The notes: generated from the letters alone by a model not told the origin. A stretch of 64,000 bases of DNA from Candidatus Omnitrophota bacterium (GCA_029570205.1 JAKQSI010000067.1:1-64000); one strand, 5' to 3'; positions 38,965 through 48,394 are shown, counted from the stretch's first letter. Program-made: numbers and translations.

Positions 38965-40293
38965 TTAAAAGTGCAGCACCACCCCCTCCGGGTCCGGCGT
39001 TTTTCCGGCGCGAACCAGTGTCACAAAAACCGCGGTCGCGGCGCACGGAATAATGGACGCGGCGATAATAATCGGTTCGAATGAGATCTGTTCCGAAATC
39101 CGCCCGATCAGGTATGTGGAAATGAGCGCCCCAATCCCGGCCCCGGTTCCGCCAAGGCCCATTACCGACCCCACCGCCCTGGAATGAAACACATCCGTCG
39201 GCAGGGTCAGAAACATCGTACTGCAGCAGGCGTACGCAAAACTCGCATAGGCAAACAGCAGCAGCAACAGGTAGTAGTTATTCGTGAATGCGGTCAATGC
39301 CAGCACCAGCATGCTCGGCCCGAAAATCAGAAGCACCGTCCTTCGCGACCGACCCACCGGCATCCCGCGCTGAATCATCCAACTTGACAGCCCGCCTCCG
39401 AAGAAGTTCCCCAAGTCGGCTCCCAAAAACGGCGCCCAGAACCCCAGCGCACTGGCCTCCAGGCTGAACCCCTTGCTTTTCAAATACAACGCAAACCATT
39501 CCGCCATGAAAAACCAATACGGGTCCAGCAGAAATCGCCCCAGCACAATCCCCCATGTCTGGCGATACCGCAACAATCTTCCCCATCGAATCCGGGGCTG
39601 CTGTTCTATCGAGAGAGGATCGGAAGATCGACCGGCTTTGATATAGGCCAGTTCCTCGGCAGAGATGTGCGGATGCTCCTCCGGCAGGCGGTACAGCCAT
39701 CGCCACAAGATCAGCCAGAAAACACCCAGCGTGGCCGTGATTAAAAAAGCGGGTCGCCAGCTGTCAAACCAGGCATAAATCGCCACAACAATAAACGGGG
39801 CGAGGGCGCCGCCGATGGAGCTGCCGCTGTCAAACAGCGCAACCGCCCACGCGCGTTCTTTGGCCGGGAACCATTCGGACACCGCTTTCGATCCGCCCGG
39901 ATTGTTCGCTGCCTCCCCGCATCCCAGAAAGAACCGGAAAACCGCAAAACTCATCTTCCCCTGCGCGAGCGCCGTCAGCGCCGCAATCACCGAATAAAAC
40001 GTCACGCTCATGCTGAGACCACGATACGTGCCGATAATGTCCAGCACACGCCCGAACACGGACTGCATGATCGTGTAGGCCACCCGAAACGAGTTCAGGA
40101 TGAACGCGTAATCCTCGTTGGTCCAACCGAATTCTTCCTTGAGATACGGCGAGAGTGCGCCAAGTGTTTGCCGGTCGATATAGTTGATGACCGTCATCAT
40201 GAAAAGCAATCCCCCTATCCACCAGCGCAGATAGGGAATTGTGAACCGTTTCGGACAACTGTCTTCGCCAGGGACTGCATCGTGTGCCATCAT
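38965..40293 (-). CDS. MFS transporter, sugar acid (ACS/hexuronate) type
   Basis: 442 residues and about 12 transmembrane helices. The family signature is in the first helix and loop (VINYIDRQTLGALSPYLKEEFG), followed by AYTIMQSVFGRVLD and GCGEAANNPGGSKAVSEWFP, which is typical of the anion:cation symporter group (ExuT, hexuronate or tartrate transporters). The start is ATG 40293 with GAAGGA upstream; 34 upstream residues of the longer frame look non-coding. It probably imports a hexuronate or similar organic acid, fitting the lyase at 15682. Confidence 0.85.
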   Translation of the reverse strand: MMAHDAVPGEDSCPKRFTIPYLRWWIGGLLFMMTVINYIDRQTLGALSPYLKEEFGWTNEDYAFILNSFRVAYTIMQSVFGRVLDIIGTYRGLSMSVTFYSVIAALTALAQGKMSFAVFRFFLGCGEAANNPGGSKAVSEWFPAKERAWAVALFDSGSSIGGALAPFIVVAIYAWFDSWRPAFLITATLGVFWLILWRWLYRLPEEHPHISAEELAYIKAGRSSDPLSIEQQPRIRWGRLLRYRQTWGIVLGRFLLDPYWFFMAEWFALYLKSKGFSLEASALGFWAPFLGADLGNFFGGGLSSWMIQRGMPVGRSRRTVLLIFGPSMLVLALTAFTNNYYLLLLLFAYASFAYACCSTMFLTLPTDVFHSRAVGSVMGLGGTGAGIGALISTYLIGRISEQISFEPIIIAASIIPCAATAVFVTLVRAGKTPDPEGVVLHF

Positions 40294-40462
40294 CCGGTTC
40301 CTTCTCACGTACTCTGCAACAGGCTCTACATTGACAGCCTTGAGAATCGACCGGAATCCTCCCCGTCGATCCGTCGCGGGATAGGACACTACCACACCGT
40401 CCCCTCTCTTTCAATTCAACAAACCCGCCGCGCTCCGCTTCTCCTCGCTTCTCTTCTCCCCG

Positions 40463-43438
40463 TTATTCTTTAATCTGCATAAAGATCTCTTCAAGACCGA
40501 ATTTCTTCAGCGCAGGATCTCCCCGCAGACGGTTAATGAGCAGCCGGTCCTCTACCAGTTGCGCGCGAGTCGCTTCCGGGTCCCTCTCGAAGGCCATTTT
40601 CAGGTCCGAAAGAATGGAGGCATTGTCGTATTTCCCGATGTACAATTTGAGTGTTGCGCAGTTATACCAAGCCAGCCAGTCACCCGGTTCATCCTGCGTA
40701 ACCCGCTGCATCGCGGCCAATGCCTCTTCATACTTAGCCTGTATACTCAAAATTTGAGAGATATAGCGGTAAGCGGTGTTGTCCTTCTCGTGACGGGCCA
40801 CGATCCTCTCAAACACCTTTAACGCCTCATCATATTTCTGCAATTGAAAATAGTTTAGCGCCAGTTGCTCCTGGATGGCCCGCCATTGATCGAACGGCAA
40901 GTCCTCGATTCCTAAACTGATTGCCCGCACGAAAGCGTCGGCGGCTTTTTCAAATTTGTTCGCGCTCCCCAACTGCAATCCGATATTCGTGTACCACGCT
41001 ACCAGGGAAGGCTTTAGATCCGGATCGGGCGTCCAGGCCAGCCCTTTCTCTTCCCATTTCTTATAGATGTAATGATCCAGCGCATCCTTGGCGCTCTCGT
41101 AATTCCCCAACTGGAAATACGAATAACCCAGATATTGAAGCACCTCCGTATTTTCCGGATCCGAAACATAAGCCGCCTCAAAGGACTTTCGCGCCCGATC
41201 GTATTGCCCCTCTCGCACTTGAGACAATCCACGATTGTAATGCGCATAAACCTGCTCGTAATCGATCTCCAGAACCCGGTTGTAAGCACGTCTGGAGAAC
41301 TCAAAGGCTCCCTTCTTGTCGTACAGAACTCCCAGATTGTTATGTGCCCACTTGTAAAAAGGATTCAGAAATACATCGATCTGAAGGCACTTGATTCCTT
41401 TATTCACAATTGCGTCCTTGTCGTTCTCGTTTAAACCGTACCGGGACAGAGTTTCCCGGGTCAGCCGGTCAACATCGGCATTCAAGGCCGCCTTCTGTTC
41501 CGCCGTCAACTCGTTCCGGGCCATGTACTCTTTCGCCTGGTTTTCGTACGCCCGGCGGGTCATTTCGATCTCCTGAAAGGCATCAATACAAAACCGGCCC
41601 AAAATGTAGAAGGTTTCCATCTCGCAGGGCCACACATGCATAGTCTTGTCGAAGTGGTCGAATGTCTCTTTATAGCGATTCAGTTTTTGGTAACTCATTC
41701 CAAAACGAAGATGACATTCGCCGGAAATCTGCCGCACAAGGATCGGCATGAACAACAGAACACCGACCAGAAGAATCGGCCACCGGACCGAGGTCGGAAT
41801 GGCGGAATAATGGAAGCCGGAAACCCTGACCTCCCTTTGCCGTGTCAGTTTTTCTCCTTGAATCCAGGAGTACACCATTCCGGCAGCTCCCGCGAGGAAA
41901 TAGAACAGGGTTACACTCGCGGGCCACACGAAAGTGTGACCAAAATTGCAGCTGCCCAGCGCAATGATCATTGCCGTAATCGCGCCGACCTGGAAATAAA
42001 ACAGAAACCGTCGGTCATCGAATGAGAACGGCCGATCCTTTGGACCGACCGGCCTCGTCTCTGTCCGGCCCCAATCCAGAACCCGCAACGAGCGGAATCC
42101 GCACCACAGCGCTGTCACCCACAGCCAGAAATACGCAAAAAGCCCGAAAATGCCGAATTCAGCCGAATGCTGCAAAAAATCACTGTGCGCTTCCCGTGCC
42201 AGGGTTTCCTTGCCCAGGATTTTGCGCTCCAGCTGACTCTCGTAGGCCGGATGGATGACCTTGAAATTTCCCGGACCGATGCCGATCAGGACATTGTCAT
42301 AGGTCTTCACAATTGTGCTGCGCATACATTCCAGACGAAAAATCATGGGGGGCACGCCATCCGGCTTATAGTCGCCGTCCACATCGGCCCACGTGATCAG
42401 ATTCGCCACACGGGTGCGAAGCGGATTCTCCACGGAGGCCAGCGCCGCCGCCAGGATGGATAACGCCAGAATCAGCCCGAATGTTCCTCGACGAAACCAG
42501 AGACGCAACTCCGGAAGAGTGAACGGTTCCTTCGTTTTCGGGTTGGTGAGATGGAGTTGATGAAGAATCGGCAGGCCGCGATAGGAGATCAGAATCAGCG
42601 CCATCACCGGAAATCCGAACGCGAAACCCATATAACTCGCGTTGCAGTCGATATACAAAAACGCGATCAACGTCAGGCAGACAATCGTAGAATACATTGC
42701 CATCCAGAACGGATTTCCCCAGGAATAGATCAGAAGCGAGATTGCCACCGGAAACGTCATGTTGAGAAACTCCGCTGCATAATTCTCATTTCCCAGAAAC
42801 GAAACCGGCTTCTCAGTGAACCGCTGTGCGTTCGGCCCTTCCACCGCGCTCCAGATCGGCTGCCAATCGAACCATTGTCCGAGGGCGTACAACACCACCA
42901 GGAACGTGGTGAGATTCAAAATAATGCAAAAGACCTTCAGGTCGGCAACCCGTGGCAAAAAAACCGTTATCAGAACCACTTGCATCAGCGCGGCCCCATA
43001 GAGCATCAACGCTGTCCACCCCTCCCCCATGTTCACCGAAAAGAAGGCCATCACCAACATAGTCAGAAACAGAAACGCCGCCGGAACCTGCAACGGTGTC
43101 CGGGGACGAACCCAGCGCCCCTTCAATGCCCACCAGGAAGCAAGCATCAGCAGAACCACAAACTCAAAACAAATCGCCTTGACAACATGATAATGTTGCC
43201 GCGCACTTGTATAGAATATCAGCGTTCCGCAGAAACTGCCGAAATAAAGCGTCAGACGCCCGAACAGCAACGCCAAACGCTCAAAAAGCGCTTCACGGGA
43301 TCGAGTGGTCAAGGCCAGGTAAACCCCCAGCCCGATCAGGGGAAAAAGCAATATCCAGAATTGGAAGTCGTAGAAGGGAGCTAAAGTGCTATACACGGGC
43401 GCTTTTCCAACATGATGATGCGCAATTCTACCCTGCAC
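40463..43438 (-). CDS. O-antigen ligase-like membrane protein with C-terminal TPR repeats
   Basis: 991 residues. The first ~540 form a polytopic domain of the Wzy_C/O-antigen ligase family. The conserved loop NVLIGIGPGNFKVIHPAYES and the following EAHSDFLQHSAEFGIFGLFA carry the Arg/His signature of that family. From about residue 600, TPR-type helices run to the end (YNRVLEIDYEQVYAHYNRGL, NTEVLQYLGYSYFQLGNYES). It joins polysaccharide to a lipid or protein carrier on the outside of the inner membrane, and the TPR part probably binds a partner. The start is GTG 43438 with GAAGG upstream. It stands alone. Confidence 0.85.
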   Translation of the reverse strand: MQGRIAHHHVGKAPVYSTLAPFYDFQFWILLFPLIGLGVYLALTTRSREALFERLALLFGRLTLYFGSFCGTLIFYTSARQHYHVVKAICFEFVVLLMLASWWALKGRWVRPRTPLQVPAAFLFLTMLVMAFFSVNMGEGWTALMLYGAALMQVVLITVFLPRVADLKVFCIILNLTTFLVVLYALGQWFDWQPIWSAVEGPNAQRFTEKPVSFLGNENYAAEFLNMTFPVAISLLIYSWGNPFWMAMYSTIVCLTLIAFLYIDCNASYMGFAFGFPVMALILISYRGLPILHQLHLTNPKTKEPFTLPELRLWFRRGTFGLILALSILAAALASVENPLRTRVANLITWADVDGDYKPDGVPPMIFRLECMRSTIVKTYDNVLIGIGPGNFKVIHPAYESQLERKILGKETLAREAHSDFLQHSAEFGIFGLFAYFWLWVTALWCGFRSLRVLDWGRTETRPVGPKDRPFSFDDRRFLFYFQVGAITAMIIALGSCNFGHTFVWPASVTLFYFLAGAAGMVYSWIQGEKLTRQREVRVSGFHYSAIPTSVRWPILLVGVLLFMPILVRQISGECHLRFGMSYQKLNRYKETFDHFDKTMHVWPCEMETFYILGRFCIDAFQEIEMTRRAYENQAKEYMARNELTAEQKAALNADVDRLTRETLSRYGLNENDKDAIVNKGIKCLQIDVFLNPFYKWAHNNLGVLYDKKGAFEFSRRAYNRVLEIDYEQVYAHYNRGLSQVREGQYDRARKSFEAAYVSDPENTEVLQYLGYSYFQLGNYESAKDALDHYIYKKWEEKGLAWTPDPDLKPSLVAWYTNIGLQLGSANKFEKAADAFVRAISLGIEDLPFDQWRAIQEQLALNYFQLQKYDEALKVFERIVARHEKDNTAYRYISQILSIQAKYEEALAAMQRVTQDEPGDWLAWYNCATLKLYIGKYDNASILSDLKMAFERDPEATRAQLVEDRLLINRLRGDPALKKFGLEEIFMQIKE

Positions 43439-43713
43439 ACTCTGCCTTCACACAGAGTTCCTCGCGAAAAAAACGATCTTCGGCAATACGGGTAACCCGC
43501 GTATTCGAAATCCGAGCGGTTCCCACACCAAACCGAATTTTCTATACGGATATTCTCTACCCCTTCAAATCCACTTCACAGGTTGAAAGCCGGTTCCGAT
43601 CTCTTCTGCCTCTGGGAGAAGGTTAGAGTGAGGGTTTTGCCAGTCATCTCTCCGGCGCCGGTCTCTCCCCCCTGTCCGCTGGGTTCATACTGTCCACCCT
43701 ATCCCACGCTTTC
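43439..43713. repeat. Intergenic region with GGAGAAGGTTAGAGTGAGGG repeat
   Basis: 275 bases between the O-antigen ligase-like gene and the cytochrome cluster. One copy of the CTCTG/GGAGAAGG...GAGTGAGGG repeat family is at about 43604-43640. No gene is seen. Confidence 0.5.
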
Positions 43714-45069
43714 TCACTGAACTTTCTGGCCGTATCGTTGCTGATAGAACTCCAGCATTTTCCGGATCTGCTCCGGGGTCATGCCCTGTTTCCAGGCATG
43801 TTCCGGCATCTGCAACACCGAGTCGGCGACACCGGGAAGAAGATTCTCCGCCTCCGGCAGATACTCGTTGTAGAAATGTTTTCCCACTTCGTAGAAACCA
43901 TGCCACTGCGTAAAGTCCGGCCCCATCATGGAGGCGCCCATTCGCGCCCGACGGCCCTCGTGATGCCAGAGTTCATAGAACGTCCACTCGATGGGATCGT
44001 CAAACGGAGTCGGCGTGATCTTGCCGGCCGATTTCAACGATTCCAGGATATTTTCGGCGGGAGCAGCAAACTTTGTGTTCCAGAGATCGACCGCGTCATC
44101 GTACATTCGGAAATAATGGCTCACCCAAGTGTTCGCATGGCATCGGAGACAAACGGACTGCATTCGATTCCGGCGCTCTTCCCATTTGTCCTGTTTCTTG
44201 GAATAGAGCGGGCGAAGCGTCCAGGAAATCCGCAGGCCGACATCGTGGTTGACCGCCAGATTCGATGTCGCGCTTACATGGCAGGTTGCGCAGGTCGGCG
44301 CAGCGGTGTAGTCCTTTCCGACAATCCATTCGTCGGCATCAAGCGCCATGTCCTCCCGAAACGCCGCAAACAGGAGGCCGTGCTTGGATTCCTCGTAGAT
44401 TTCGATTTGCGGGTGATCCGGTCCCATGTGGCACCGCCCGCAGGTACGGGGTTCCCGCGCCTGTTGCTTGGAAAACCTGTGCCGTGTATGACACGCCGTG
44501 CAGCTGCCGAGAGACCCATCGGGGTTGACACGACCGATCCCGGTATTCGGCCAGGTTCCGACAACCGGCACGCCTTTCTCATCCATGGCGACCGTGGAAC
44601 CATGGCATTGTTTGCACCCCAAATTAGCGGCAGGACCACCTTCGATAACCTCTCCCAGAATGTTATCCAGCGACCCGATAAACTGGGCCGCTTTTGCGTG
44701 ATGCGACTGAGCAAATTCTTTCACAGTCGTCTCATGGCAGGTCGCGCAATCGTTCGGCGAAGGCGCATGGGTCAACAGGGAACCCTCATGCTCCCACTTG
44801 TCCGGATCGTCCGGTTTTGCCTCGTGGCATGCGATACACCCGATGCCCATCTCGCCGTGACGCGACTGTGCCCATTGCCGATTCCAATCTACGGCGATTC
44901 CCTTTTCCTCGTGGCAGGCGATACAGGCACGGGTCTTCTCATCCGCGTAAGCCACAGCGGCCTTCTCCGGCCTGGCGCGTTCTCTCTCGATCAGGCCGAC
45001 AAAGATAACAGCCGCGAGAAACGCCACCGCGAACACAGCCACGATAATCTTTTTGAACAACAGGGGCAT
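43714..45069 (-). CDS. Octaheme cytochrome c of the hydroxylamine oxidoreductase family
   Basis: 451 residues with one N-terminal membrane helix. Exactly eight CxxCH heme sites lie at about residues 49, 78, 108, 152, 190, 210, 260 and 307. The stretch CTACHTRHRFSKQQ, CGRCHMGPDHPQIEIYEESK and, near the end, MMGPDFTQWHGFYEV match HAO-type octaheme cytochromes. Phe sits in the DFTQWHG motif where I recall Tyr in oxidising HAO (the heme cross-link); if so, this is a reductive member handling nitrite, NO or hydroxylamine. It follows Rieske and cytochrome b genes 18 bases downstream, so it probably exchanges electrons with the quinone pool. GGAGGA precedes ATG 45069. Confidence 0.85.
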   Translation of the reverse strand: MPLLFKKIIVAVFAVAFLAAVIFVGLIERERARPEKAAVAYADEKTRACIACHEEKGIAVDWNRQWAQSRHGEMGIGCIACHEAKPDDPDKWEHEGSLLTHAPSPNDCATCHETTVKEFAQSHHAKAAQFIGSLDNILGEVIEGGPAANLGCKQCHGSTVAMDEKGVPVVGTWPNTGIGRVNPDGSLGSCTACHTRHRFSKQQAREPRTCGRCHMGPDHPQIEIYEESKHGLLFAAFREDMALDADEWIVGKDYTAAPTCATCHVSATSNLAVNHDVGLRISWTLRPLYSKKQDKWEERRNRMQSVCLRCHANTWVSHYFRMYDDAVDLWNTKFAAPAENILESLKSAGKITPTPFDDPIEWTFYELWHHEGRRARMGASMMGPDFTQWHGFYEVGKHFYNEYLPEAENLLPGVADSVLQMPEHAWKQGMTPEQIRKMLEFYQQRYGQKVQ

Positions 45070-45087
45070 CACAACTCCTCCGCCGAT

Positions 45088-46200
45088 TTATGACATCGCT
45101 TCCCACACAAGAAAAAGCAGAAAAACAACAAAGGCCCCGGCGCCCACTGCCACACCGGCCTCACTACCCGGGCGACGGCTGCGCCAGTAACTATCGATAA
45201 ACGGCCAGATAAACAACCCCAGCCCCGCAACGGCCATTCCGCCCATTCCGAGCCACAATGGAACAAGTTTCAGCCAGCGAAACATCGGGAAAAAGTACCA
45301 TTCCGGCTTGATATGCAGCGGTGTTTCATCGGGATTCGCCGGCTCGCCCAGGTGCGCCGGAAACACTACGGCTAACATCGTCAACAGCGTCAGCAGAAAT
45401 AATCCGACCATCAACTCGGTAGTGACATGATCGGGGAAAAAAGAGAAATAGCGATTCGGATCAAACCGACGTTTCCCTTCGCGGTCTTCCTTTACTGTCA
45501 AGGGGGTCTGCTGCACTTCCGCCGGGGCCTCGAGTTCCATTACCCCATGAATGCGAATCAGAAAGATATGCGCCCCTGCAAGGGCAAAAATGATACACGG
45601 CAGTGCGCCGACATGAAACACGAAAAATCGTGTCAGGGTCGTCGGATTGACATTTTCCCCGCCTTTGAGCAGTCTCGCCGCCCACGGTCCCAGTACCGGA
45701 AACTGCTCCGCAACATTTGTTCCCACCGTTGCAGCCCAGTACGATAATTGATCGTACACCAGGGCATAACCGGTAAACCCCAGTCCCAGCGTGGTAAATA
45801 ACAGACCGACACCGACCAGCCAGTTGAGCTCACGGGGTCTGCGATACGCGCCGGTAAAGAACACCCGAAGAATATGCAGTACAACGGCTACAACCATCAG
45901 GTTCGCTCCCCAATGGTGCATGGAACGAATCCACCAGCCGTACGGAATCTCCCGGCTGATTCGACAAACCGATTTATATGCGTCATCGGGGGATGGAACA
46001 TAATAAAAAGTGAGCAGGATCCCCGTCACCACCTGGACCATCAGAAGTATGAGCAGCGTTCCCCCCAGGCAGTACCACCAATTTTTCATGTGATTGGGAA
46101 TCGGTTCTTTGGAAAGCTCCTCGAAAATCTCGATGTTGACCGGGACCCGTTCACGGAGAAAGCGCAACCAGGATGGGATTCGCGGATGCTCCTCTGTCAT
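45088..46200 (-). CDS. Cytochrome b, fused bc1/b6f-type
   Basis: Quinone-oxidising membrane subunit. 370 residues and about eight helices. The two heme-b His pairs are in MHHWGANLMVVAVVLHILRV and in FFVFHVGALPCIIFALAGAH. The Qo-site motif reads PEWYF (HIKPEWYFFPMF). The N-terminal half resembles cytochrome b6 and the C-terminal part subunit IV, fused here. The start is ATG 46200, seven bases after GGAGG at the end of the Rieske gene. Together with the Rieske and octaheme cytochrome it forms an unusual bc-type complex lacking cytochrome c1. Confidence 0.93.
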   Translation of the reverse strand: MTEEHPRIPSWLRFLRERVPVNIEIFEELSKEPIPNHMKNWWYCLGGTLLILLMVQVVTGILLTFYYVPSPDDAYKSVCRISREIPYGWWIRSMHHWGANLMVVAVVLHILRVFFTGAYRRPRELNWLVGVGLLFTTLGLGFTGYALVYDQLSYWAATVGTNVAEQFPVLGPWAARLLKGGENVNPTTLTRFFVFHVGALPCIIFALAGAHIFLIRIHGVMELEAPAEVQQTPLTVKEDREGKRRFDPNRYFSFFPDHVTTELMVGLFLLTLLTMLAVVFPAHLGEPANPDETPLHIKPEWYFFPMFRWLKLVPLWLGMGGMAVAGLGLFIWPFIDSYWRSRRPGSEAGVAVGAGAFVVFLLFLVWEAMS

Positions 46201-46202
46201 GA

Positions 46203-46649
46203 TCACGCCTCCTTGATCGGCACGGTGACGAAAAGGTTGTTCCCGTCAATCTCTACGGGGAATGCGGGCAGCGGTGTGGGTGGCGGGCCGCCGATGACCT
46301 CGCCATTCGTGTTGAACCGTCCTTTATGACAGGGGCAGAGGAAATCCCCTTCAACGGAATCCCAGTGAACACGGCATCCGAGATGCGTGCAGACCGAGGA
46401 GAATACTTTGATCTCGTCCCGGGAAATCCGAACTGCAATCAGGTCATTTCCATGAACGGCTTTCAGGAATCGGCTGGTCCCAATCTGCAAGTCTCCCAGG
46501 TTCCCGACAAGAACCTGTTCGGACCGCTGTGATTTCTCCGGAACCAGAAAACGCAGGAGATAATTCGCGGCAATTCCAAACCCCGGAACCAGCGTCACCA
46601 GCATCAGCAGATTGGCTGCAAAATCCCGCCGGGACTGAGAAAAGGCCAT
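46203..46649 (-). CDS. Rieske [2Fe-2S] protein
   Basis: Electron-transfer subunit of a quinol-oxidising complex. 148 residues. A Tat-type signal anchor ([20 protein letters not shown]) is followed by the Rieske fold, with cluster ligands in [13 protein letters not shown] and [11 protein letters not shown]; the Pro-loop [13 protein letters not shown] is complete. Start at ATG 46649, with GGGAGA upstream. Its stop codon lies three bases before the start of cytochrome b, so the two are co-translated. Confidence 0.94.
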   Translation of the reverse strand: MAFSQSRRDFAANLLMLVTLVPGFGIAANYLLRFLVPEKSQRSEQVLVGNLGDLQIGTSRFLKAVHGNDLIAVRISRDEIKVFSSVCTHLGCRVHWDSVEGDFLCPCHKGRFNTNGEVIGGPPPTPLPAFPVEIDGNNLFVTVPIKEA

Positions 46650-46695
46650 GTCCACTGTCTCCCTTACCTGTTATTCTGAGCCGATGCGGACCGAA

Positions 46696-47124
46696 TCACT
46701 CGAGGTTGCATTGCCTGAACGTGCTCGTCAACTTCGAGAGTTTCGTCTTCGAGAGATAGTTTTTTACCATCTGATTTACCGGACTCAACAGCCCTCCGAG
46801 AATGCAGTTTCGCCCACCGCAGACAGGTGTATGAAACAGGCAGCTACTTGACCCCAGTGGACCGTCGATGGCCTCATAGACTTCCAATAATGTGATTTCA
46901 TCCTTGCTCCGGCTCAAAATAAATCCCCCCTTTGGGCCTCGGATGGAATTCACCAGTCCGGCTTTTCCAAGGCGTTGAAGTACCTTCGACAAGTGGGCCT
47001 CCGAAGCATGAAGCGCAGAGGAGATTTCTTTCGTTGAGAAAATTCGTTTCGGGTACGCCGCCAGGAGAACCACCGTGTGAAGCGCAAGAGAGGCCGCTTC
47101 CGAAACTTTAATTATGTTAGACAT
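46696..47124 (-). CDS. Rrf2-family regulator, NsrR/IscR-like with three cysteines
   Basis: 142 residues. The N-terminal winged helix (FSTKEISSALHASEAHLSKV, then LVNSIRGPKGGFILS) is typical of Rrf2. Three Cys follow at about 95, 102 and 107 (SSCLFHTPVCGGRNCILGG, CX6CX4C), well placed to bind an Fe-S cluster as in NsrR and IscR. It lies upstream of the Rieske operon on the same strand, with a 46-base gap, and probably controls it in response to NO or redox state (inference). ATG 47124 is used; TTG 47133 is possible. A dyad covers its own -10 box. Confidence 0.88.
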   Translation of the reverse strand: MSNIIKVSEAASLALHTVVLLAAYPKRIFSTKEISSALHASEAHLSKVLQRLGKAGLVNSIRGPKGGFILSRSKDEITLLEVYEAIDGPLGSSSCLFHTPVCGGRNCILGGLLSPVNQMVKNYLSKTKLSKLTSTFRQCNLE

Positions 47125-47140
47125 GATGAACAAGCCTTAT

Positions 47141-47184
47141 CCGGTATATCAGTACCATCATACCAGAATAACCCGGCTTGTCAA
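47141..47184 (-). promoter_or_regulatory. Rrf2 gene promoter with overlapping dyad
   Basis: On the minus strand TTGACA (47179-47184), a 16-base spacer and TATGAT (47157-47162). The sequence 47141-47166 forms an inverted repeat with arms CTGGTAT and ATACCGG covering the -10 box, a plausible autoregulatory operator. The -35 box overlaps the stop codon region of the thermonuclease gene. Confidence 0.7.
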
Positions 47185-47828
47185 TATCCCCATATCCCCC
47201 GCCTTGCCGACCGGGCCTCTTGTTCGGCGGCTTCAAACTGCGCGGCATATTTCCCCCGCCCGTACTTCGTGTAATACTTTGTCCACCCCTGCCGCACCAT
47301 TTCCACGTTCACATTGAAATTACCCAGAAAAAGATACGCGAGAAGTCGTCCATAGACATCGCGTTTTTCTTTTCCGGGTATTTCGAATTCAAGACGAACG
47401 GATTTGTCCTCCACCAGCCTGCGCAGGGCATCTGTTGCCTCTTCATAGCCCCGGTGATTTCGTTCAGGCGTGTTAATACAGAGCATTCGAATTCGTTCCG
47501 TTCTGTCTTGATACCGAACGTCGAGCGTATCCCCGTCAACAATTTTCAGAACGGCGCAGAGAGAACTTTCTTGCCCGGTCGTCTCGGTTTGAGGCTCAGC
47601 CCCGGGTGGGCTGCGCCAATCAAAATCCGAGAACCGCTCCAGCCCCTCTTGCAGTCGGTTATGAAGACGTTCCAGATCCGCGCGGGGAAGAGTGTCCAGC
47701 GCATCGGATGCCTCGGACAGAAGACGGTCGAGGTCCCGCAGGTCATTCTGTGCCGTCCATCGCCCCGCAACCAGCCCCACCGAGAATGCCACGACCGCGA
47801 TAAGAGTGTATTTCCTGAATCGACGCAT
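47181..47828 (-). CDS. Secreted or membrane-anchored thermonuclease (SNase-like)
   Basis: 215 residues. A membrane anchor or signal (YTLIAVVAFSVGLVAGRW) is followed by a ~60-residue helical spacer and the staphylococcal nuclease fold: VLKIVDGDTLDVRYQDRTER, RIRMLCINTPERNHRGYEEA, then DVYGRLLAYLFLG. The catalytic Arg-Glu-Arg arrangement and the metal-binding Asp are in place. ATG 47828 is chosen because upstream residues are Arg/Cys-rich and look non-coding. It would cut DNA or RNA outside the cytoplasm. It reads towards the Rrf2 gene. Confidence 0.85.
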   Translation of the reverse strand: MRRFRKYTLIAVVAFSVGLVAGRWTAQNDLRDLDRLLSEASDALDTLPRADLERLHNRLQEGLERFSDFDWRSPPGAEPQTETTGQESSLCAVLKIVDGDTLDVRYQDRTERIRMLCINTPERNHRGYEEATDALRRLVEDKSVRLEFEIPGKEKRDVYGRLLAYLFLGNFNVNVEMVRQGWTKYYTKYGRGKYAAQFEAAEQEARSARRGIWGY

Positions 47829-48394
47829 GATGCTCTGAAATGCACAGCGGCCCCGAGCGGACACTTGCCGGACAAGGTACACACACCGGCATCTTGCCCG
47901 TGGTTCCCCAGCAACTCCTCTCTTTCTTTTTCCTCTATTCCCTTCGTAACAAACGGCGCATAGAGGTCGCACCGGCCATCAGATAGCAGGCAGGAATGAC
48001 CGAGTAATAAAACGGACCGCCCGGAAATGACGGGCCATTATTATTTTAGAGATCGAAGTAATCGATAAAAGCATCGCACCTCCTCCCACCAGCAGATAAT
48101 CCGTTTTTATCCGCTGTTCCACAAGTTTCAAGATACCTGCATTTGTACACGACCGGAACCGACCCGCGCAGATTTGCCCGTCACATTCCAGCGCCATCCA
48201 CATTGCCCCACGCTTCCGTATGCAGCTGTAACAATGCCCTGTTTTTCTTTTACCATAGATGCGTCAAAGAATCAGCGGGACCGCCCGACCGGCCGGTTTA
48301 AAATCGGCGCCCGCCCGCCTGGATATTTGAGGCCGCTTCATTCAAAATACCGCCGTCGAACGCTCGAATACTACTCCTGTGGAGGCAGAGAATC
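47829..48394. other. Intergenic region between thermonuclease and alpha-galactosidase
   Basis: About 565 bases. One repeat unit (CCGGCATCTTGCCCGTGGTT, ~47884) is present. A minus-strand frame at 47979-48203 contains a hydrophobic stretch (TDYLLVGGGAMLLSITS) but no clear family or ribosome site, so I do not call it a gene. No strong promoter is seen. Confidence 0.4.

Noticed and set aside
47979-48203. 74-residue minus-strand frame with a hydrophobic stretch
   Set aside because: No ribosome site, no family and an unlikely N-terminus.
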